From Rhodospirillales bacterium (GTDB lineage: Bacteria > Pseudomonadota > Alphaproteobacteria > JAJFIK01): DNA of 64,000 bases. The stretch spans positions 1-64,000 of the forward strand of contig JAJFIK010000013.1 in assembly GCA_021775005.1 (NCBI GenBank). Direction: 5' to 3'. Every line of letters starts with the position of its first letter. Within the stretch, counting starts at the first letter, position 1. Of this stretch, positions 54,193 to 62,112 are shown piece after piece. The position numbers and the translations under genes are program-made. The notes under the pieces were generated by a model. It worked only from the letters and a program-made list of their open reading frames with translations. It ran no database searches and was not told the DNA's origin.

Positions 54193-54597
54193 CTAGGATC
54201 TTTTCTTGAATATGGCGTTGCCCAAAAACGCAACAGCCAGAACGCCCATAATCAACGCGACAAAATAACCCTCGTCGCCCAAGTCAATCATTCCCGAATA
54301 GCCCGAATACGCAAACACCGCGGCCAAGCCGGTAAACAATATGACCAGAAATGCGCCGCCTCCGCCGCGCCTGCCATAGTGCGTATCGTCTTCAGACTCG
54401 CTGCTTTCGGCGCTTTGCTCCAGCGCCGCGATCAGATGCGCGGGGGGCTCATTGCCGCTTGCCGCATAGCTCTTGAGCAGATCAAGGGTGGCCTTGTGGC
54501 GCTGTAATTTCATCCAGCTGCTCCAGCCAGCCGCGATAAACATGGCGAGGGGGAATACCAGCCACCAATAGGAGAACCAGAAGTTTGAGAATTCCAT
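54193..54597 (-). CDS. Membrane protein of unknown function upstream of the ECF sigma
   Basis: 134 residues from the ATG at 54597, preceded by GAGGCAGCTCG. One transmembrane helix near the start (FWFSYWWLVFPLAMFIAAGW), a cytoplasmic middle part with LKSYAASGNEPPAHLIAALE, then two C-terminal helices. It is conserved in layout with proteins found beside ECF sigma genes, but I cannot name the family. First gene of the operon. Confidence 0.65.
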   Translation of the reverse strand: MEFSNFWFSYWWLVFPLAMFIAAGWSSWMKLQRHKATLDLLKSYAASGNEPPAHLIAALEQSAESSESEDDTHYGRRGGGGAFLVILFTGLAAVFAYSGYSGMIDLGDEGYFVALIMGVLAVAFLGNAIFKKRS

Positions 54598-54771
54598 CGA
54601 GCTGCCTCTTTCATCTATGCGCGAGTTGTTTCGCGCTTCTATCACCTAGTTGCCGCCGGTGGCGGGAATGGATGCAGGGCGGGGCCGCAGCGATGCTAGC
54701 ACAGGCAATCCCATTGCGGGCTGTTGCGGTAGCCCCCTCATTGGTCTTCAATCGGATCAGGAGGAAAGCCT

Positions 54772-55641
54772 ATGCTTACAGATATTGACCGGGTGCTGAT
54801 CGCCAGCCCTGACGCAGAAGATACTGCCGCCCGCTGGCGCGCTCTTTTGGGGGCCGAAGATGTGGCGCGGGATACGCTTTCAACCATGGCCGCCAAACGC
54901 ATCATCTTGCGCGCGGGGGACTCAGACATCGAAATTCTTGAGCCCGATGGCGCTGGGGTTGTCGCCGACGAGCTGGCGCGCCGGGGCCGGGCGCATCTCT
55001 TTGCCGCGGGAGCATCTTCGCCGGATATTGATGATGTCGTGCGCACCGCCGCGGCAGCCGGCGCGCTGGTGGAAGATGCCGACGGGCGCCGCTACATTAC
55101 CGTCACCATTGAAGGCGCACCCATTCGGTTTGTCATCTCCCAAGCTACAGAACGCAAGCCAGCCGGTGACGTTAATTTTCTCTATGAGGCAACCATACTG
55201 GCGGCAAACCAGGCTGCGGCAGTGGACCAACTGACCGATGTGTTTGGTCTTGATCCCGCAAGTTTTCAAACCATCACATCTGAGAAGTTTGGCTATACCG
55301 GCGTTTTGACATTGTTTGAAGCCGGGCGGTTACACCGTTTTGAAGTTATCACGCCCACGGACATGGCCAAGACCATGGGCCGGTTCTATGGGCGGGAAGG
55401 GGCGTGCTTTTATATGTGCTTTGCCGATAGCTCTAAAATGTACGACATTGAACAACGCGCCCTGGACCGGAGTGATGGTCACACCAGTGATCGGCCAGAT
55501 GGACGGGGCGAAGACCAATCACCGGATCAACTCTGGCTTCATCCGCCTGCCCTTGGCGGCATGATGTTGGGCCTGTCGCGACCCACCATGGCGTGGACGT
55601 GGTCCGGATTTCCCGAACGAGTAGAGGCTTTCACACCATGA
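54772..55641 (+). CDS. Glyoxalase/VOC-like protein
   Basis: 289 residues after a good ribosome site (GGAGGAAAGCCT). The N-terminal part MLTDIDRVLIASPDAEDTAA matches the glyoxalase-like domain (Glyoxalase_3 type), with a second VOC-like module from about residue 130. The substrate is unknown. Its stop overlaps the start of the enoyl-CoA hydratase (ATGA), so the two probably act in one pathway. Confidence 0.8.
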   Translation: MLTDIDRVLIASPDAEDTAARWRALLGAEDVARDTLSTMAAKRIILRAGDSDIEILEPDGAGVVADELARRGRAHLFAAGASSPDIDDVVRTAAAAGALVEDADGRRYITVTIEGAPIRFVISQATERKPAGDVNFLYEATILAANQAAAVDQLTDVFGLDPASFQTITSEKFGYTGVLTLFEAGRLHRFEVITPTDMAKTMGRFYGREGACFYMCFADSSKMYDIEQRALDRSDGHTSDRPDGRGEDQSPDQLWLHPPALGGMMLGLSRPTMAWTWSGFPERVEAFTP

Positions 55642-56414
55642 GCGACGATGTGCTGCTGATTGAAACGCAAGGGAAGGTTCGCACCTTGACCTTCAATCGC
55701 CCGGACAAACTCAATGCCTTCAATGATGCGCTTTATGACGCGGTGCGCGATGCACTTGTGGTGGCAAACGATGACCCCCGCATTGCTGTTGTCATTCTTA
55801 CCGGTGCGGGGCGGGCTTATTGCGCCGGCATGGATTTGGGCGACATGGATAATCGCCCGGCCTACGCGGAAGGGGAGCGTCACGGCTTCACTCCGTTCAT
55901 GGAATCGCTGGAGGTTTTTTCCAAACCGCTGATAGCCGCTGTTAATGGCGTCGGGGTGGGCATTGGCCTCACCATGCTGCCTTACTGCGATACAGTGGTG
56001 ATCGACGAGAAAGCCAGATTGCGTGCGCCCTTTGTGGCGCTGGGGGTGACGGCCGAAGCCGCAAGCACCTATCTTTTGCCGCACACTATCGGATGGGCGA
56101 ATACCGCCGATGTTCTTTTTACTGCAAGATTTATCAGCGCGGAAAACGCCGTTGAGATCGGCCTTGCGCGGGAGGTAGCACCAAACGGTTCTGCGTTGGC
56201 GCGGGCGCAAGAAATGGCAGCCGAAATTGCAGCGAACCCCGTAGAGTCTCTCAAAGCCACCAAAGGTCTTTTGATTCAGGCGCGCATTGATGCGGTGCGG
56301 GCGGCGCGAGAGCGGGAAGGGCCGGTGTTTGCGGCCCTGGAAGGCCAACCCGCCAACAAAGAAGCGCTGGCCGCATTTAAGGGAAAGCGCAAGCCAGACT
56401 TCTCAAAGCTTTAA
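55638..56414 (+). CDS. Enoyl-CoA hydratase/isomerase family protein
   Basis: 258 residues from the ATG at 55638. Crotonase signature: LNAFNDALYDAV, the oxyanion-hole loops ILTGAGRAYCAGMDLGDM and NGVGVGIGLTMLPYCDTV. In the usual Glu positions the sequence has Ala and Ala/Ser, so it may be an isomerase or another crotonase activity rather than a hydratase. It follows the VOC gene by an ATGA overlap. Confidence 0.88.
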   Translation: MSDDVLLIETQGKVRTLTFNRPDKLNAFNDALYDAVRDALVVANDDPRIAVVILTGAGRAYCAGMDLGDMDNRPAYAEGERHGFTPFMESLEVFSKPLIAAVNGVGVGIGLTMLPYCDTVVIDEKARLRAPFVALGVTAEAASTYLLPHTIGWANTADVLFTARFISAENAVEIGLAREVAPNGSALARAQEMAAEIAANPVESLKATKGLLIQARIDAVRAAREREGPVFAALEGQPANKEALAAFKGKRKPDFSKL

Positions 56415-56432
56415 GCGCTGGGCGACATCACC

Positions 56433-57119
56433 ATGAGCCTCACACCTGAAGATCAATTGGATGCCGCCCTTGAGGTGCTGGATTGCCTCCGTGTACTCAA
56501 GAAAAGCGAAAGCGATCTTTTTAAAGAAGCGGTGCAGGGCCAGAAATTTATTCAGTGGCAGCACTATCCGTCAGCGAAGGACGTCATTGATCCTGTATCC
56601 CACAGCCAATATTTTTTCCATGCGCACGCGCCGGAACGCCCCGAGTGGGAGGACTTCGGGCACTTCCATACATTCTTGCGGAGGTCGGGATTTAGCGAGG
56701 ACGAAAGCGTTATGAAAGACGCCATGGCCGGTGTTGCCAAAAAAGACATCTGCCTGATGACACACTTCATTGCCATATCGCTTGATGAACACGCCGTGCC
56801 GGTGCGGCTTTTTACGACCAATCGTTGGATCACGCAGGAGATGTGGCGGCCAGCTGAGGTCTTGATTGCCAAATTGGATGAATTTGAAATCGATCTGTCA
56901 AAGCCGTCATGGCCACTTAATCGATGGATCAGCGCCATGATGGTTCTATATCATTCAGAGATCGAACAGCTTCTTCGCGAACGGGACGAGGCAATTGTGC
57001 AGTGGCGCGATGCCAACCCTGATCGCAACGTCTATGACGCCCGCGAACTGGCGGTCCCGTCGGCTCTGGATATTGATATCAACGCCAAGTTTAGCGAAGT
57101 GCGGGCGGTAATATCCTGA
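56433..57119 (+). CDS. Conserved hypothetical protein (DUF6969-like)
   Basis: 228 residues. Distinctive block: HYPSAKDVIDPVSHSQYFFH and PEWEDFGHFHTFLRR, with repeated His and Asp/Glu that could form a metal site. I believe this is the DUF6969-type family, but the name is from memory. It follows the hydratase gene by 18 bases and shares a bidirectional terminator with the convergent Cys-rich gene. Confidence 0.7.
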   Translation: MSLTPEDQLDAALEVLDCLRVLKKSESDLFKEAVQGQKFIQWQHYPSAKDVIDPVSHSQYFFHAHAPERPEWEDFGHFHTFLRRSGFSEDESVMKDAMAGVAKKDICLMTHFIAISLDEHAVPVRLFTTNRWITQEMWRPAEVLIAKLDEFEIDLSKPSWPLNRWISAMMVLYHSEIEQLLRERDEAIVQWRDANPDRNVYDARELAVPSALDIDINAKFSEVRAVIS

Positions 57120-57130
57120 CGCGCGCACAC

Positions 57131-57162
57131 AAAAGCCGGCGCGGACATCCGCACCGGCTTTG
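57131..57162. terminator. Bidirectional terminator
   Basis: A 14-pair stem with one mismatch and a two-base loop (57132-57145 with 57148-57161); T-rich flanks on both sides. It serves the convergent genes at 56433-57119 and 57186-57539. Confidence 0.8.
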
Positions 57163-57185
57163 TCGAAACTAAAACGGTCTACAGC

Positions 57186-57539
57186 TTAATGACCACCGCA
57201 AGGCGTGCCGCCACAGTCACCTGCATGGGACCCGCCGCAACCACCGGCATGGGACCCACCACATGGTGACCCACCGCAGGCCGCCCCGCCACAATCACCT
57301 GCATGGGATCCACCGCAAGCAGACCCGCCGCAATCACCCGCGTGAGATCCACTGCACCCGCCGCAAGCCGCTCCGCCACATGATGCTGAGCAAGATCCTG
57401 AACAGCCTGAACAGCCGGTCTTTACAATTCCAGCAGGTGCTTCTGCTGCCGCATGAGGCGCCAACACCGCGCCCGCCGTTATCGCGGCGACCGCCGCCGC
57501 TGAGCCAAGAATGGCCAATGATTTTTGATACCTGCGCAT
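57186..57539 (-). CDS. Secreted Cys/Gly/His tandem-repeat protein
   Basis: 117 residues from the ATG at 57539, with an excellent ribosome site (AAGGAGG, seven bases). The first 45 residues are a signal peptide (LAILGSAAAVAAITAGAVLA, cleavage about AAAEA). The rest is a low-complexity array: CSGCSGSCSASCGGAACGGC, then about five units of the type GSHAGDCGGSACG. Cys, Gly and His dominate. It has no recognised family. A metal-binding buffer or a precursor of a modified peptide is possible; no MNIO (DUF692), radical-SAM or YcaO maturase gene lies within reach. Confidence 0.75.
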   Translation of the reverse strand: MRRYQKSLAILGSAAAVAAITAGAVLAPHAAAEAPAGIVKTGCSGCSGSCSASCGGAACGGCSGSHAGDCGGSACGGSHAGDCGGAACGGSPCGGSHAGGCGGSHAGDCGGTPCGGH

Positions 57540-57696
57540 ACTGCGCCCTCCTTCTCTCCCGTTAAATCGCACAAAGCCCAGCCCCTATCGAATTTGGACT
57601 TTGGCGAATGGCCTTGGATGATTGAGCAAGGTGAAGGTTACGCGCGGGCGTAGTACTGCCGCAGCAAGTTCTGGATATGCCAGACGTCTCAAAGCT

Positions 57697-58335
57697 TCAG
57701 ATGGGCTTTTTGGCCACAAGAAATATCGAACCGCCTTTGCCCGGGGCCCAGTCCTTTTCGATGCTGAATCCTGCGCGGCGCATGGCATCCCGCACCTCAT
57801 CCTGACTGAGATAAGCGATAAAAGGCGCTTTGCCGACCAGCTGCATAATCGGAATGATGAGGCGAAAGAAGCTGAATGACCCGCCAAGGCAGCCAGTGCT
57901 GGTAACAAAGACGCCGCCGGGTTTCAGCAAGTCAAAGGATTTGGCAATTGCCGCTTCCCAGTTCGGCAGAAGATGAAGAATGTTAAGTCCCAATACAGCG
58001 TCGAATGACCCAGCGGCCTGACTTAGATCATCGAGGCGGGTTTGCTCAAACGTAATGTTTTGAATGTTTGCTGCTTCCGCTTTGCCCCGCGCAATATTGA
58101 TCATTTCCCCGGAGATATCCGTGGCCAGGATGTGTTTGACAAAGGGTGCGTGGGCAATCGCCGTTGAGCCTGTGCCGCAACCGAACTCCAACACCATGCT
58201 CTCCGGTGTGAAATGCTCCTGCGTGATCTCAAGCTTGCGCTGGTAGACTTCTTCGTCCGCCACGGGGCGGGCCGCGTATTTCTCTGCGACTTTGTCCCAG
58301 AACGTTGCGGAGGCTGCGGCGGGTGATGCGGTCAT
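57697..58335 (-). CDS. SAM-dependent class I methyltransferase
   Basis: 212 residues from the ATG at 58335 (TTGGAGCATCAAAA before it). SAM-binding motif I is VLEFGCGTGSTAIAHA, the acidic motif II region is ILATDISGEMINIARG. A hydrophobic pair of helices near the C-terminus (FSFFRLIIPIMQLV) suggests a membrane-near or lipid substrate. It follows the desaturase gene, so a lipid-related role is plausible. Confidence 0.82.
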   Translation of the reverse strand: MTASPAAASATFWDKVAEKYAARPVADEEVYQRKLEITQEHFTPESMVLEFGCGTGSTAIAHAPFVKHILATDISGEMINIARGKAEAANIQNITFEQTRLDDLSQAAGSFDAVLGLNILHLLPNWEAAIAKSFDLLKPGGVFVTSTGCLGGSFSFFRLIIPIMQLVGKAPFIAYLSQDEVRDAMRRAGFSIEKDWAPGKGGSIFLVAKKPI

Positions 58336-58479
58336 TTTTGATGCTCCAAGATTTGCGGGATAGGCCGGTGACATAGGCACGATAGCGCGCCGCACAAGAG
58401 GTTCCTCGTTAGAAACGGCATAAACAGCGCGCCCGGCAGAGATCGCTGAAGACCTCCGCACTCGGCACATGGACTATCC

Positions 58480-59403
58480 CTATTCTGCTTCAACCGGCAC
58501 AGGCAGAAACTGAGGCGCGATAGCGTAATCTTTTGCCAAACCCAACTTCTGGAACACCAAAAGCATGGTGCCGTTGTAATCAAAAATCCGGTTGAAGAAT
58601 CCCTTCTTCGGCAAATGCAAAATGCTGCGCGGGAAATCATGATGGTGATCATGAAAGGCTTCGCCGCCCGTCAACAGCGCCATGGCCCAGGTCGCCCACT
58701 TGGGGAGCTTGCGGTGACCAAAAACATTTATGCCCAGCACCGTGGCGTGGAATTGGACCCCGCGCGCAATAATGGCTGAGGCATGCAGAATAAACGTCAG
58801 CACTAGCGAGCCGCCCAATGCCCAGACGATCAAGTAAATCGCGGCCGGGATGATGAGATGCATCACAATGGACAGCAAATTGTAGTGCCGATCAGCAAAG
58901 CGCGCCGCAGGGATAACGTCGAGCCATTTCGGCGCCGGTCGCGCCATATCTTCCGCATCGCGCCATAGGATCCAGCCAAACCATGCCCAAAAGGTGCCTT
59001 CGCTGGGATTGTGTGGATCGCCGGGCTCATCTGCATGGCGGTGATGTTGCGAATGGAAATTGACCCAATCCGTCAATTTGCCCTGCATCGCCAGGATGCA
59101 ATTTGCCATGACAAATATCTGCGCGGGGATTTTCAGCTCGCCGGCGCGGTGCTGCCAAACCCGGTGCAATCCGCCAATGCCTTGGTTGCACATGAACAAC
59201 GTCAGTAATGCCGTGCCAAGCCCCACCGGTAGGTGCCACCAGCGAAGATGAACCCCGCTAAAGGCAAGGCCGACGACCAATGCGATGACCAACGCCAATA
59301 TGCCCAGCGAGGGATAGATGACGGCCGAAAACATGCTGGCCCAGCTGATATTACCAAAAGATCTGTCGATCACTTCTGAGCGCGGTTGGATGGCTGAGGT
59401 CAT
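58480..59403 (-). CDS. Acyl-CoA/acyl-lipid delta-9-type fatty acid desaturase
   Basis: 307 residues, four hydrophobic segments, three His boxes: HRVWQH (80-85), HSQHHRH (117-123) and FHDHHH near residue 250. These bind the diiron centre of membrane desaturases. It introduces a cis double bond into membrane acyl chains. The preceding 500 bases up to the peptidase start contain its promoter. Confidence 0.9.
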   Translation of the reverse strand: MTSAIQPRSEVIDRSFGNISWASMFSAVIYPSLGILALVIALVVGLAFSGVHLRWWHLPVGLGTALLTLFMCNQGIGGLHRVWQHRAGELKIPAQIFVMANCILAMQGKLTDWVNFHSQHHRHADEPGDPHNPSEGTFWAWFGWILWRDAEDMARPAPKWLDVIPAARFADRHYNLLSIVMHLIIPAAIYLIVWALGGSLVLTFILHASAIIARGVQFHATVLGINVFGHRKLPKWATWAMALLTGGEAFHDHHHDFPRSILHLPKKGFFNRIFDYNGTMLLVFQKLGLAKDYAIAPQFLPVPVEAE

Positions 59404-59900
59404 GTGTTTTCGATCCTTGTTTGAATTAGGTGCCGCAAGACTACCGCGTGCTGCCCGAAACGGGAAACGGGCGAGATGTCGCGGCGGGTGTTGGCGTCTT
59501 AGCTATGCCGCCGGTCGCAATTGGCAAGGCGTCAATGGCGCCGTCACCGACTGCGGCTCACGCCCCAAAATTACCCGCAAATGCCCTGGCAGTTGCCCAC
59601 CTGAATGGGGTCAATGAGATAGGCTTGGGCGGTGGGGACGCCCCCAAAAGCGTAAGGGCAGCCGCCAGGGCAATTGAAAATATGGCCCGCTTTACAAGAT
59701 TTGCTCCCTAGGTATCTAGCCCCTGCCATCTGTCCCCTATACATAGGCCCCCAAACGACCTGTCCCGGGGGGGCGATGTCACGCCTGTGTTATCTGACCT
59801 CGAATTGACTTTGCGGCACCCCGCCCAAGTGAGTAGGCTCCGCCGCGAGTTTTGCGCAGGGAGGGCCTGCGTCCCGCATGACAATTCTCAGGGGGTTAAA
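59404..59900. other. Intergenic divergent promoter region
   Basis: About 500 bases between the minus-strand desaturase and the plus-strand M3 peptidase. A few short frames occur (one of 93 codons at 59430) but have neither a ribosome site nor protein-like features. No repeat or RNA gene was recognised. Confidence 0.5.
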
Positions 59901-61904
59901 ATGATTGGCTTTGAATTAGACCTGCTCGGCGGCCTGAAACGGCTTGGCCTGGTGTTGCTTTTGGGTGTGGCGCTGCCATTGGCGGCGTGTTCCGACCAGA
60001 GCGGTGACAACACGGACGCCGCAGCCACTGCCAGCAATGATGATGGCGAAGTTGCCGCGGTAGACGATGGCTCTGGCAACGGCATGGACGAAGCAGATAC
60101 CACGCCTGCTCACGAACAAATCTCTTGGGATCTGACGGATATTTTTGAGGATCGCGCGGCATGGGATGAATCGCGCCTATGGGTGCTGGCGCAAATACCG
60201 CGCATGCAATCCTATCAGGGGCGCCTTGGCGAAAGCGCTGAAGTTCTTCTTGAAGCGCTCAACACCTCAACTGAAGTGCAGCAAGTCGGCGTCTATGTAT
60301 CCGTCTATGCGGGCATGACCTCTGATCAAGACCAACGCATTTCTGAAAATCAGGAAATGCGCGGTCTGTCGCAACAGATGTTTAGTGAGCTGGGACAAGC
60401 CACCGCATGGGCGACGCCAGAAATTCTTGCCATTGGCGAAGATCGCATCATGGAATTTGTCGCCAGCGATCCCGAAGCTTTTGAGCGCCATCTCTTTGGC
60501 CTTGAGAATATTCTTCGCAATGCGCCGCACACATTGTCTGACGAAGGTGAGCGGATCATGGCGGCGGCAGGGATTGTTACGGGACAGCCCTTCCAATCTT
60601 ATTCGCTCTTGGTGAATTCTGACATTGAGTGGCCAACAATTACGCTTTCTGATGGCCGCGAGGTATATCTCAACTCTCAGGGCTATTCGCTTCACCGCGC
60701 CAATCAGAACCGCGATGATCGCATCGCCGTGTTCAACACCTATTGGTCTGCTTGGGAAAACTACCAGGCCAGCATTGGGCAAATCCTCAACAGCCACATC
60801 CAAAGCCAGGTCTTTGTGGCGCGGGCGCGCAATTTTGACAACGTGCTGGCCATGAACCTCGATGCGGACGACTTGCCGCCGATTGTCTATGAAACCCTTG
60901 TGGCGCAAGTGAATGAGAATTTGCCGCTGTTCCAGCGATACCTGGGATTGCGCGCGCGCATCCTGGGGGTCGACGATATGGGTTATCACGACATTTATCC
61001 CACGGCGGTGGAACTTGAAGGCCGTACTTTTGGCATCGATGAAAGCCGCGATCTTTTAATCGAAGCGACGGCACCCCTTGGCGATGACTATGTTTCTCGC
61101 CTTGAGTTTGGCACCAGCCAACAGTGGCAACATGTTTACCCACAACAGGGCAAGCGCTCTGGCGCATATATGAACCCAGGCGCTTACGGCATCCACCCCT
61201 ATGTGCTGCTCAATCACAATGATGATTATGAGAGCTTTGGCACCTATGCCCACGAATGGGGCCACGCGCTGCACACGATGTATTCGCAAGAAGCGCAGCC
61301 TTGGGAAAATGCGTTCTATTCCACCTTCATTGCGGAAACCGCAGCCATAGTGAACCAGGTGGCGTCGGAAAACTTCTTGATCGACAATGCGCAATCTGAC
61401 GAAGAACGGCTTTTCTATATTGACCGTGTGTTGGAACAATATCGCGGTACCATGTTCCGACAGACTATGTTTGCTGAAGCCGAACATGCCTTCTACACCG
61501 AAGTCGAAGAAGGTCGGCCCCTCACCGGCGACCGGCTGTCAGAGATTTATCTGGAGATTGTGCGTCGGTACCATGGCCATGACGCTGGTGTGTTGAACGT
61601 TGCGGATGAGATTGGCATGGAGTGGGCCTACATCCCCCACTTCTATTTCAACTATTATGTCTTCCAATATGCCACCAGCCAGGTGCAGTCCGATTACTTT
61701 GCAGCGCAAATTCTTTCCGGCGCGGACGGCGCGGTTGAAAACTTCCTTGATGTCATGCGGGCGGGCAGCTCCGATCACCCCTACAACATCGTCTCCGACG
61801 CGGGGCTCGATATGGCCACGGCAGCGGCCTATGAGCCGACCTGGACCCGCATGGAGCGGATGCTGGACGAATATGAAGCGCTGTTGGACCGGCTGGGATA
61901 CTAA
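59901..61904 (+). CDS. M3-family oligoendopeptidase, lipoprotein
   Basis: 667 residues from the ATG at 59901, preceded by CAGGGGG. The signal ends with a lipobox (PLAAC), followed by an Asp/Ala/Ser-rich linker. The zinc motif HEWGH sits at 451-455 and the third ligand region at ETAAIV about 30 residues later. The N-terminal WDLTDIFEDRAAWDESR is the PepF-type start. It cleaves medium-sized oligopeptides outside the inner membrane. A paralogue follows directly downstream; the two are highly similar across the C-terminal half. Confidence 0.92.
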   Translation: MIGFELDLLGGLKRLGLVLLLGVALPLAACSDQSGDNTDAAATASNDDGEVAAVDDGSGNGMDEADTTPAHEQISWDLTDIFEDRAAWDESRLWVLAQIPRMQSYQGRLGESAEVLLEALNTSTEVQQVGVYVSVYAGMTSDQDQRISENQEMRGLSQQMFSELGQATAWATPEILAIGEDRIMEFVASDPEAFERHLFGLENILRNAPHTLSDEGERIMAAAGIVTGQPFQSYSLLVNSDIEWPTITLSDGREVYLNSQGYSLHRANQNRDDRIAVFNTYWSAWENYQASIGQILNSHIQSQVFVARARNFDNVLAMNLDADDLPPIVYETLVAQVNENLPLFQRYLGLRARILGVDDMGYHDIYPTAVELEGRTFGIDESRDLLIEATAPLGDDYVSRLEFGTSQQWQHVYPQQGKRSGAYMNPGAYGIHPYVLLNHNDDYESFGTYAHEWGHALHTMYSQEAQPWENAFYSTFIAETAAIVNQVASENFLIDNAQSDEERLFYIDRVLEQYRGTMFRQTMFAEAEHAFYTEVEEGRPLTGDRLSEIYLEIVRRYHGHDAGVLNVADEIGMEWAYIPHFYFNYYVFQYATSQVQSDYFAAQILSGADGAVENFLDVMRAGSSDHPYNIVSDAGLDMATAAAYEPTWTRMERMLDEYEALLDRLGY

Positions 61905-61929
61905 TTTCCCAAGGCAGCAAATGAATTTT

Positions 61930-61961
61930 GGGCGTGGGGGCTACGGCCTCAGCGCCCTTTT
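61930..61961 (+). terminator. Probable terminator between the two peptidase genes
   Basis: A GC-rich imperfect hairpin GGGCGTGGGGGC/GCCTCAGCGCCC with a TACG loop, followed by TTTT. It suggests that the second peptidase has its own promoter. Confidence 0.5.
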
Positions 61962-62112
61962 CACGTGGCCGTGAGGCTCACGCACGCGCATGTGAGTGCC
62001 GCCCCATTGCGATGATCCCCTCACCAAGGTACCAACCACCTGATTTTCCGCTGATCTCTTTGCCTGAGGGGCGGCGGGTTTTGCTTTTGAGGGGGCACTA
62101 GGAGACATGACC

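Noticed and set aside
59430-59711. 93-codon plus-strand frame between desaturase and peptidase
   Set aside because: GTG start without a ribosome site, Ala/Pro-rich composition of a shadow frame.
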